In this document: piece after piece, positions 30,783 to 37,196 of the stretch
Layout: each line of letters opens with the position of its first letter
Position numbering within the stretch: the stretch's first letter is position 1
From: Nocardia arthritidis NBRC 100137
GTDB taxonomy: Bacteria; Actinomycetota; Actinomycetes; Mycobacteriales; Mycobacteriaceae
DNA: 42,495 nt
Direction: 5' to 3'
NCBI RefSeq assembly: GCF_001612765.1
Contig: NZ_BDBB01000057.1
Span: 1-42,495 of the forward strand
Program-made: the position numbers and the translations under genes
The notes under the pieces: generated by a model
Told to the model about the DNA's origin: nothing
The model's input: only the letters and a program-made list of their open reading frames with translations
Database searches by the model: none

Positions 30783-30957
30783 GCCGCGCCTGCGGCGCGG
30801 CGTGTTCGCGGCCCCCTTACGGCTCGCGTTTGCGCGACCGCCGCTTGCTCCTTCGTCACCTACGCGGCGGCCGCGCAAACGCGAGCCGGGCCGCGAACGG
30901 CGGATGCTCGGTCTCGCTTCGCTCGAAACCGGGAGTGGAGGTGCGCTGGGCGCGTCG
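30783..30957 (+). repeat. Interspersed palindromic repeat, copy B, with long foldback
   Basis: It starts with the hairpin CCGCGCCtgcGGCGCGG, then GTGTTCGCGGCCCC as in copies A and C. It then carries a long inverted repeat: left arm 30804-30844, right arm 30864-30898, 34 of 35 positions complementary apart from a 6-nt insert (CCTTAC) in the left arm, loop 19 nt. It ends with the shared tail TGCTCGGTCTCGCTTCGCTC and GAGGTGCGCTGGGCGCG. It fills most of the 320-nt gap between pimB and the HExxH peptidase. Confidence 0.8.
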
Positions 30958-31076
30958 GGGCGCGAACTCTGGACATCGTGCACGCGGCTCGTAGTGCATC
31001 GGCATTCGAGTTCCGGGGGCATCGTGTGCGTGGCTCGGCGGGTGATCTTCACGTCGGCCGGTACTCGTGGGGCGGG

Positions 31077-32141
31077 TCAGGCGGTCCGGGCTCGGACCCA
31101 CTCTCGCCAGTCGTCGACGAACTCGGTGCGGGTGGCGCCGAGGACTTCGCGGAGGATGCCGTCTTCGGTGGTCGGGTCCTGTTTGCCCGCCGCGATGCGG
31201 TGGTAGAGCTGGACGAGGCGAGGACGGTCGTATTTCTCGGCGACGAAGGCGCAGATCGACCAGGCCTTCTCATAGGTGAAGGCGGCGTCGGGGCCGGCGA
31301 ACTCGGCGTCGGCGGGCAGATCGGCGGGGATCTGCCCGGCGTGGGCATGCGCGGTGAGGGTGGGGGCGATGTCGGCGAACCGCTGGTCTTCGCCGTGGTG
31401 CGCGGTGTAGTCGGCGAAGCCTTCCAGCATCCACAGCGGCGCGCCGTCGACGGTGTCCGCGCGCGCGGCGATGTGGGTGAGTTCGTGCCGAAGCAGGGTG
31501 GCCATGCCCTCGGGATCGAGGCGGCGTGCGGTGTCGGGACCGAAGACGACACGCTGGCCGGTGGGGTTGCTGCCCGGCGTGAACGGGTCGGCGACCGAGG
31601 CGGCGGCGACTTCGGCGGGCAGCAGGTCGGGCGAACGCAGCAGCGCCGCGAACTCCGAAGGCGACGAGGCGACGACGACGAGCGTGGACTGCGACCAGCC
31701 GGGACCCCAGACGTCGGTCACCGCGGCGGTGGCGTCGGCGAGTTCACGCTCCAGCACGTCGATTTCGATTCGCTGATCGGGATGGCCGACGACCAGGGAT
31801 TGTCGTCCGTCACCGGTCGGCACCTGCCGGGCGACGAGGGAGCCGAACGGTTCGACGATGCGCCGCACCTCGGCGAGCCTGGGATCGGCGGCCGCCGCCT
31901 GACCCACCGCCTCGGTCGTCCCCGGTGCGGCGGCTCGCAGTTTCGGTAGCACCGTGTTCGGCAACATGATCAGCGCGACGCACACGCCGGTGAGCGCCAC
32001 CACCATCGCGACGGTGAGGCAGAACTCGAATCGCCGCCGCGCCGACCACCAGTCGCGCGACTTCCGCATGCCGGTCATCGGCGCACGCCGTCCGGCGCCA
32101 TGGCGCCGCGGTGCCGTGCGGTCGCGCCGCGTCGACCGCAT
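31077..32141 (-). CDS. Membrane-anchored HExxH metallopeptidase-like protein
   Basis: A 354-residue protein with a basic cytoplasmic N-terminus, one membrane helix (about residues 40-62, FCLTVAMVVALTGVCVALIM) and an extracytoplasmic domain. The zinc motif is RHELTHIAAR (H219, E220, H223) with a likely third ligand E240 in WMLEGFADYTAH, i.e. a gluzincin-type active site. The remainder (VVVASSPSEFAALLRSP, FTYEKAWSICAFVAEKYDRP) is typical of secreted peptidase-like actinobacterial proteins. Start uncertain: ATG 32141 or ATG 32078, neither with a good ribosome site. It lies between pimB and two NlpC/P60 hydrolases on the same strand; substrate unknown, but a cell-envelope role is plausible. Confidence 0.8.
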   Translation of the reverse strand: MRSTRRDRTAPRRHGAGRRAPMTGMRKSRDWWSARRRFEFCLTVAMVVALTGVCVALIMLPNTVLPKLRAAAPGTTEAVGQAAAADPRLAEVRRIVEPFGSLVARQVPTGDGRQSLVVGHPDQRIEIDVLERELADATAAVTDVWGPGWSQSTLVVVASSPSEFAALLRSPDLLPAEVAAASVADPFTPGSNPTGQRVVFGPDTARRLDPEGMATLLRHELTHIAARADTVDGAPLWMLEGFADYTAHHGEDQRFADIAPTLTAHAHAGQIPADLPADAEFAGPDAAFTYEKAWSICAFVAEKYDRPRLVQLYHRIAAGKQDPTTEDGILREVLGATRTEFVDDWREWVRARTA

Positions 32142-32219
32142 GGGTCGCTCACGGTTGTCCGCAGCCCGTCGGTCGTGCCTGGGGTAGTGCGGTGCCGCTG
32201 CTTGGCTCGCTCACAGGGT

Positions 32220-33284
32220 CTAGTATCGCCGAGCCGAATGGAACGGTGTCGAGCCCATGGGCGCGACCGCGACGGGAACGCCGAAGGTCGAGGCGTGCAG
32301 CATGAGTCCGTTGCCCGCGTAGATGCCGACGTGCGAGATGTCGGAGTAGAAGAAGACGACGTCGCCGGGCTGCAGATCGGCCTTGGCCACCGGGGTGCCG
32401 TAGGTGGCCTGCTGCGAACTGGTTCGTGGCACGTTCTTGCCGACCTGCTTGAAGGCCCACTGGACCAAGCCGGAGCAATCGAACTGGTCCGGGCCGGTGG
32501 CGCCCCAGACGTAGGGATCACCGATCCGCGTGAGTCCCGCCGCCAGCGCGCTGGTGCCGCTGCCGGGAACGAGGCCCTGCAAGAGGGTGTCCCGGTCGAA
32601 TCCGGGCGGGAACGGCGATCCGGCGAGCGCGGACTTGTCCTTCGCCGACAGCGTGCCCCAGGCCTGTACCACCTGTGCGATGGCGCCGCCGAGATCACTG
32701 CGCTTGTGTTCCAGATCGATGCGTACCGCCTCGGCCTTCTGCGCGGCGGAACGGGCCGCGTCGGAGGCGGCGCGGGCCGCCGATTCGGCCGCGGTGGCGG
32801 CGTCGGTGGCCTTCTCGTAGTGGTCGAGCTGCTCGGAGGTCTGCGCGGATACCACGTCCAGCGTGGACATCTGGTCGAGCAGTTGCTGCGGTGAGTCGCT
32901 GACCAGCACGGCGAACAGGCGGTTGGTGCGGGCGCCCTGGTAGGCGGCGATCGCGGTGCGGTCGATGACCGGCTGGTACCGGCGGACCTCGTCGCGGGCA
33001 CGGTTGACCGCGTCGGTACTGGCGGCCAGCCGGGCGTCGGCGTCGCGCTGCACGGCGAGTTTCGCCTCCAGCTCGGCCTCCGCTCCCAGTGCCTGCTGGT
33101 TGAGTTGCTCGGACTGATGAGACAGATCGATCATCCGCTGCACGGCTTCGGTGGCCGTGGAGGGAAGCGCTACCGGATCGGCTGCGGCCGGACCGCCGCC
33201 GTAGAGGGCCGCGGCCAGCATTCCGGCTGCCAGCGTCCCACCCACCAGACGTTTGGTCTGCTGTCTCCGGTGATGTTCAACCAC
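32220..33284 (-). CDS. Secreted NlpC/P60 peptidoglycan endopeptidase with coiled-coil N-domain (RipA-like)
   Basis: A 354-residue secreted cell-wall hydrolase. The signal peptide is about residues 1-36 (GGTLAAGMLAAALYGGGPAAADP). Next is a long helical coiled coil (about 45-200: AVQRMIDLSHQSEQLNQQAL, ATAAESAARAASDAARSAAQ) like that of mycobacterial RipA, where it restrains the enzyme. The C-terminal NlpC/P60 domain (about 245-354) has the catalytic cysteine in FDCSGLVQW (C270), a His in ISHVGIYAG and another in LMLHAST. GTG 33284 has no strong site. Upstream are two 11-bp direct repeats and the promoter element shared with the second hydrolase. It fits Rv2190c in position. Confidence 0.92.
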   Translation of the reverse strand: MVEHHRRQQTKRLVGGTLAAGMLAAALYGGGPAAADPVALPSTATEAVQRMIDLSHQSEQLNQQALGAEAELEAKLAVQRDADARLAASTDAVNRARDEVRRYQPVIDRTAIAAYQGARTNRLFAVLVSDSPQQLLDQMSTLDVVSAQTSEQLDHYEKATDAATAAESAARAASDAARSAAQKAEAVRIDLEHKRSDLGGAIAQVVQAWGTLSAKDKSALAGSPFPPGFDRDTLLQGLVPGSGTSALAAGLTRIGDPYVWGATGPDQFDCSGLVQWAFKQVGKNVPRTSSQQATYGTPVAKADLQPGDVVFFYSDISHVGIYAGNGLMLHASTFGVPVAVAPMGSTPFHSARRY

Positions 33285-33301
33285 AGCCCGCGGTGCCCCG
33301 T

Positions 33302-33327
33302 TCTCTCGTGAAGCGATCTCTCGTGAA
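33302..33327. repeat. 11-bp direct repeat upstream of the RipA-like gene
   Basis: TCTCTCGTGAA at 33302-33312 and again at 33317-33327, 15 bp apart. It lies between the shared promoter element and the GTG start, so it would be in the mRNA leader (as TTCACGAGAGA twice). Confidence 0.5.
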
Positions 33328-33390
33328 ACCGACGCAGAGTCCTTCGCCGAACCCGAGGTTTGCGGCGGCGAACCGCGGGTAATCGGTGGA

Positions 33391-33431
33391 AGGTCTCGGT
33401 TAGGTTACGGAACGGTCCGCATCGATGTCCA
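33391..33431 (-). promoter_or_regulatory. Shared NlpC/P60 promoter element, copy 1
   Basis: Minus strand: TGGACA (33426-33431), 18 nt, then CGTAACCT (33402-33409), 3 nt, CGAGACCT (33391-33398). The CGTAACCT-N3-CGAGACCT module recurs exactly in front of the other NlpC/P60 gene. TAACCT fits a -10 box, so it may be promoter core plus start region, or a direct-repeat regulator site. It lies 107 nt before the start. Confidence 0.6.
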
Positions 33432-33501
33432 GTAGAGCACGGAACGATCACGGGCCGTTGGTGCGGTCGGGCCGCGATTCAGCGGCCCGACCAGTTGCTT
33501 C

Positions 33502-34071
33502 TCAGAAGCGGCGAGCACCCGCGACCGGCATGGAGGAGATCGGCGCGACCTTCACGGGCTGGCCCGAGGTGGACGCGTGCACGACGTTGCCGTCGCCGGC
33601 GTAGAGGCCGGAGTGGCTGCCGCCGTAGAACGAGACGAGGTCACCCGGCTGCAGATCGTTCAGCGAGACCGGGCTGCCCGCGGACAGCTGCGCACCGCTG
33701 GTGCGGGGCAGCTCGACGCCCGCCTGGCGGTAGGACCACTGGACCAGGCCGGAGCAGTCGAACGAGTTGGGACCCGCGGCGCCGTAGACGTACGGGGAGC
33801 CGACCTTGCTCAGAGCGGCGTCCAAGGCGATCTCGCCGGAGCTCTTGGGGGCGGCGAAAGGAAGGGGGGCGGGACCGGGCAGCTCGAGGCCCGGCAGAGC
33901 CGGCGGGACCGGGATCTCGTTGGGCACGTCGAAGGTTCCCACGCCGGGGATGGTCACCGGCTGGGCCGACGCGGGGGCTGCGGGCAGCAGGAACGCGCCG
34001 AGAGTGGCAGCGCCGACGGCCCCGGCGGCAACAGCGCGCTGTGCGTGACGCTTGACGGCGTTGGTCGTCAT
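33502..34071 (-). CDS. Secreted NlpC/P60 peptidoglycan endopeptidase (short form)
   Basis: A 189-residue secreted hydrolase: signal peptide (MTTNAVKRHAQRAVAAGAVG... ending PASA-QP), a Pro-rich linker (about 38-75, PNEIPVPPALPGLELPGPAP) and a C-terminal NlpC/P60 domain with FDCSGLVQWSY (catalytic Cys), SHSGLYAGDGNVVHAST (His residues) and a C-terminal VAGARRF that parallels the SARRY end of its neighbour. It cleaves stem-peptide bonds (family knowledge). ATG 34071 has GGGAG 9 nt upstream. It has a leader of about 90 nt with a predicted branched fold. Same strand as the RipA-like gene, 217 nt before it, but each has its own promoter. Confidence 0.92.
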   Translation of the reverse strand: MTTNAVKRHAQRAVAAGAVGAATLGAFLLPAAPASAQPVTIPGVGTFDVPNEIPVPPALPGLELPGPAPLPFAAPKSSGEIALDAALSKVGSPYVYGAAGPNSFDCSGLVQWSYRQAGVELPRTSGAQLSAGSPVSLNDLQPGDLVSFYGGSHSGLYAGDGNVVHASTSGQPVKVAPISSMPVAGARRF

Positions 34072-34163
34072 GATGCGGAACTCCCAATCTGCCTCACGAC
34101 GCCGCACCCGGTGGTGCCGCGGACTTCGTCTGGGCCGCACCGGTTGGCGCGGCGGACTCCGTG
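34072..34163 (-). promoter_or_regulatory. Structured 5' leader of the short NlpC/P60 gene
   Basis: Read as minus-strand RNA, CCTCACG (34160-34166) pairs with CGTGAGG (34092-34098) and closes a loop holding two hairpins: CCGCGCC/GGTGCGG (34146-34152 with 34135-34141, one G-U) and GCACC/GGGTGC-type (34104-34117). This is a three-way-junction layout. It matches no riboswitch class I can recognise. Confidence 0.35.
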
Positions 34164-34204
34164 AGGTCTCGAAAAGGTTACGAACACATCACGGTGATTT
34201 GTAA
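34164..34204 (-). promoter_or_regulatory. Shared NlpC/P60 promoter element, copy 2
   Basis: Minus strand: TTACAA (34199-34204), 18 nt, CGTAACCT (34175-34182), 3 nt, CGAGACCT (34164-34171), with the same spacing as copy 1 and 93 nt before the start. Confidence 0.6.
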
Positions 34205-34653
34205 AGGCCGGGCAATGCGAAAAGGGTCTGCTCAACAATTGCGCGGGCCAAACGCTGTGAGATGTGTCCCACGGAATCACAAAAAGATAACGGTGCGGAA
34301 ATGCCCGGAAGAGTCCGGTTGCGACGGGTCGGCGGAGCGGCCCGGACCGGTCGGCGGCCTCGGGTTGACCCGACCCGCGTTTTGCCAGGTAAACAGCCCG
34401 AAAGCACCGTAGGGCACGGCATGGTGGCCCGTTCGTACACTGTAGAGCCGGGGGTGATCGGCTTGCCTGGTGTTGATCGACTGCATTTAGCAGGACTCGC
34501 GGCAATGTTTGATACAGTTTTGTACTTTTTGTGATCTGGGTCTCTTTTCCGCATTCCTAGATCATTTCCCGGGTATCGCCCGAGAATCCCCACGGTGTAA
34601 TTCGGACATTTCGTGGCGGATCCGCGTGCCCGGTTCCTGTCGGACCGTGGCCC
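34205..34653. other. Long intergenic region without a gene
   Basis: About 450 nt between the divergent NlpC/P60 and exonuclease genes. No ORF with coding character is seen on either strand. The part at 34500-34560 is unusually AT-rich (GTTTGATACAGTTTTGTAC and TTTTTGTGATC), with a small TACA-N4-TGTA inverted repeat. Regulatory or promoter DNA is likely, but no specific element is identified. Confidence 0.4.
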
Positions 34654-34659
34654 TACGCT
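34654..34659 (+). promoter_or_regulatory. Leaderless -10 element of the exonuclease gene (TACGCT)
   Basis: TACGCT ends 7 nt before the GTG at 34667, identical in sequence and spacing to the SRPBCC operon box. Confidence 0.6.
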
Positions 34660-34666
34660 GCTCGCC

Positions 34667-36463
34667 GTGTCCGACCCCGCGCCGCGCCCGGCCGTCCAGC
34701 AGCTGGCTTTCGACGAGCTCGACACCCCCTTGTACGACACCACCTTCGTGGTCGTGGACCTGGAGACCACCGGGACCAGTCCCGGAGCCGACGGCATCAC
34801 CGAGATCGGTGCGGTGAAGGTGCGCGGCGGGGAGGTGCTCGGCGAATTCGCGACGCTGGTCAACCCGGGACGCGCGATTCCGCCCGCGATAGTGCACGTC
34901 ACGGGCATCACCACCGCGATGGTGTACGCCGCGCCGGGGATCGAGGCGGTGCTGCCGGGCTTCTTGGAATTCGCCGCGGGCGCCGTGCTGGTCGCACACA
35001 ACGCCCGGTTCGACATGGCGTTCCTGCGCGCCGCCGCGGCGCAGTGCGACACCCCGTGGCCGGCCGCGCAGGTGCTGTGCACCGTCAAACTGGCGCGACG
35101 GGTGCTCGGGCGCGACGAGGCCCCCTCCGTGCGCCTGGGCTCGCTGGCGCGCTTGCTCGGCGCCTCCACCCAACCGACCCACCGCGCACTGGACGACGCC
35201 CGTGCGACCGTCGACGTGTTGCACGCGCTGATCGGACGAGTCGGGAACCAGGGCGTCCACAGCCTCACCGAGCTGCTGGACTATCTGCCCGACGTCACGC
35301 CCCGGCAGCGCTCCAAGCGCGTCCTCGCGGCCGATCTCCCCGCTGCTCCCGGTGTGTATCTATTCCGCGGTCCTTCAGACGAAGTCCTATATATAGGTAC
35401 GGCTGTGAACCTGCGCCGTCGTGTCCGTAACTACTTCACCGGTTCGGAGACCCGGGGCCGGATGAAAGAGATGGTGTCTCTGGCGATTCGGGTCGACCAC
35501 GTGGTGTGCGCGCACGCGCTCGAGGCGGGGGTGCGCGAACTGCGGCTGCTGGTGGCGCACACGCCGCCGTACAATCGCCGGTCGAAATTCCCGAAGCGTG
35601 CCTGGTGGCTCACCCTCACAGACGAGCCGTTCCCGAGGTTCTCAGTGGTGCGCGAACCCACCCGGGACGCGCTGGGGCCGTTCCACTCCCGCAACGACGC
35701 CGCCGAGCTGGGCGTGATCATCGCCGAGTTCACCGGACTGCGCACCTGCACGACGCGGCTGTCGCGCAGGGCGGTGCACGAGTGCCCGCCCGCCCTCGTC
35801 GGTGGGTGTCCGGCGGGCTCCACGGGCAACCCGCTGGATATGGCGCGGTACGCTGCTGCGCCCGCGCTCGTGCGGGCACTGTTCGCCGGGCACAGCGACG
35901 CGCCGATCCGGTCCATCCTCGATCGCATCGAAACACACTCGCGTGCCCAGCATTTCGAAGCGGCCGCGCGGCTGCGCGATCGTGCGGCGCGGGTGGTGCG
36001 GGCGCTGCGCCGTATGCAACGGCTGGCCGCGCTGGCCCGCATAGCCGAATTGATCGCCGCGCATCCCGACGGCGACGGCGGGTGGGAATTCGCGGTCATC
36101 CGGTACGGCCGCCTGGCCGGGTCCGGCACCGCACCGCGCGGCGTGCCGCCGATGCCCCTCGTGGACCAGATCGTCGCCGCCGCCGAAACGGTGATTCCGA
36201 CGGTGGTTCTCGCCGAGCATCCGCTGCCGGAGGGGGAAGCGCCGATCACGGAAGACGCGCCGCCGTTGCGGGGCGCTTCGCCGGAAGAGGTGGCGTTGGT
36301 CGCCCGCTGGCTGGCCCGGCCGGGAGTGCGGATCGTGCGCACCACGCAGGGGTATCGGGAGCCGCTGTTCGGCGCGGCGCGGTGGCTGGGCTGGGCCGAA
36401 CTGGCCGACGCGGCGGTCCGCGCGCAACCGACCGAGCAGGGCTATCTCGACCGCTTAGGCTGA
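34667..36463 (+). CDS. DEDDh exonuclease fused to GIY-YIG (UvrC-like) nuclease
   Basis: A 598-residue two-nuclease protein. Residues about 20-190 are a DnaQ-type 3'-5' exonuclease: FVVVDLETTGTSP (D, E), AHNARFDMAFL (D), THRALDDARAT (H, D). About 215-300 is a GIY-YIG endonuclease like the UvrC/Cho N-domain: PGVYLFRGPSDEVLYIGTAV, RRRVRNYF, ALEAGVRELRLL (Glu) and PPYNRR (Asn). The remaining C-terminal part is helical and resembles the UvrC region around UVR (THSRAQHFEAAARLRDRAAR). No (HhH)2 or C-terminal RNase-H nuclease motif is evident. The actinobacterial fusion is known (Rv2191 type), presumably in DNA repair. GTG 34667 is fixed by the leaderless box; an earlier GTG at 34613 is rejected. Confidence 0.92.
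   Translation: MSDPAPRPAVQQLAFDELDTPLYDTTFVVVDLETTGTSPGADGITEIGAVKVRGGEVLGEFATLVNPGRAIPPAIVHVTGITTAMVYAAPGIEAVLPGFLEFAAGAVLVAHNARFDMAFLRAAAAQCDTPWPAAQVLCTVKLARRVLGRDEAPSVRLGSLARLLGASTQPTHRALDDARATVDVLHALIGRVGNQGVHSLTELLDYLPDVTPRQRSKRVLAADLPAAPGVYLFRGPSDEVLYIGTAVNLRRRVRNYFTGSETRGRMKEMVSLAIRVDHVVCAHALEAGVRELRLLVAHTPPYNRRSKFPKRAWWLTLTDEPFPRFSVVREPTRDALGPFHSRNDAAELGVIIAEFTGLRTCTTRLSRRAVHECPPALVGGCPAGSTGNPLDMARYAAAPALVRALFAGHSDAPIRSILDRIETHSRAQHFEAAARLRDRAARVVRALRRMQRLAALARIAELIAAHPDGDGGWEFAVIRYGRLAGSGTAPRGVPPMPLVDQIVAAAETVIPTVVLAEHPLPEGEAPITEDAPPLRGASPEEVALVARWLARPGVRIVRTTQGYREPLFGAARWLGWAELADAAVRAQPTEQGYLDRLG
36456..36461 (+). promoter_or_regulatory. Leaderless -10 element of the Lrp-like gene (TAGGCT)
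   Basis: TAGGCT overlaps the last codons of the exonuclease gene and ends 7 nt before the ATG at 36469. Confidence 0.55.
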
Positions 36464-36468
36464 GCGTC

Positions 36469-36744
36469 ATGATTACCGCGATCGTCTTGATTCACGCCGA
36501 CAACGGCCGCATCCCCGAGACCGCGCAAGCGGTCGCGGACACCGAGGGCGTCGCCGAGGTCTACTCCTGCGCGGGCGACGTGGACTTGATCGCGATCGTG
36601 CGGGTGCGCGACCACGAGCAGATCGCCGAGGTGGTGACCGCCCGGATCGACAAGACGCCCGGTGTCCTGCGCACCACGACGCACATCGCGTTCAAGTCGT
36701 ACTCGCGGGCCGAAGTGGAGGCCGCGTTCTCACTCGGCGACTAG
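36469..36744 (+). CDS. Stand-alone Lrp/AsnC ligand-binding (RAM) domain protein
   Basis: A 91-residue protein consisting only of the effector/oligomerisation domain of Lrp/AsnC regulators (MITAIVLIHADNGRIPETAQ, EVYSCAGDVDLIAIVRVRDH, PGVLRTTTHIAFKSYS). It has no DNA-binding helix-turn-helix. Stand-alone RAM proteins bind small molecules, typically amino acids, and may modulate full-length partners (family knowledge). The ATG lies 5 nt past the stop of the nuclease gene, with its own -10 box inside that gene's end. It converges on the small secreted protein with 6 nt between the stops. The ligand is unknown; trpD nearby is suggestive only. Confidence 0.9.
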   Translation: MITAIVLIHADNGRIPETAQAVADTEGVAEVYSCAGDVDLIAIVRVRDHEQIAEVVTARIDKTPGVLRTTTHIAFKSYSRAEVEAAFSLGD

Positions 36745-36750
36745 CCCCGT

Positions 36751-37041
36751 TCAGTCCTCGACGCGGACGCTGAGCACCGCGAAATACGCGGCGTCGTTCG
36801 GCGCGAGCACTTCGACGACATCGCCCGAGCAGCCCGGCACGTCGTACAGGTGCACGACGCCGTCGGTGCGGTTGCGGATCTCCACATCGGACCCGTCGCC
36901 GACATCGAGGCAGCCCGCCGGGTTCTCGTAGCTGAGGCCCGCAGCGAACAAGGCGCCTTCGGCCGCGTTCGCTCCTGGCGCGGCGGCGGCGATACCCGCG
37001 GTGGCGAGGACAGCGAGTAGCGCCGGAACGGTGGGTCGCAT
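36751..37041 (-). CDS. Small secreted protein with two cysteines, function unknown
   Basis: A 96-residue protein with a clear signal peptide (about 1-26, VPALLAVLATAGIAAAAPGANA). The mature part is about 70 residues and beta-rich, with two cysteines (NPAGCLDVGDG and DVPGCSGDVVEVL), probably a disulfide; the pattern is reminiscent of small extracellular beta-sandwich or protease-inhibitor-like proteins. The ATG has a good site (GAGGAG, about 7 nt upstream). It is monocistronic, between the convergent Lrp-like gene and trpD. I do not recognise a named family. Confidence 0.8.
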   Translation of the reverse strand: MRPTVPALLAVLATAGIAAAAPGANAAEGALFAAGLSYENPAGCLDVGDGSDVEIRNRTDGVVHLYDVPGCSGDVVEVLAPNDAAYFAVLSVRVED

Positions 37042-37196
37042 ATCTGTGCTCCTCGTCGGTCGAACCGGCCGGCGCGGTGCCCGACGAACTCGGCGATGCG
37101 CCGGATTGCCGCCTCGAACGTTACCGGCCGCGACAGCGCCGATCAGGGCCTTCGTTCAGGTCAGCGTGTCGACCCGCACGCATCGACCGACCCGCG

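Noticed and set aside
34262..34534. 90-codon plus-strand ORF in the long intergenic region
   Set aside because: No ribosome site, composition not protein-like, and AT-rich regulatory DNA at its end.
34072..34600. c-di-AMP (ydaO-type) riboswitch before the NlpC/P60 gene
   Set aside because: The conserved core sequences I know for that class are not visible; only a generic branched fold is.
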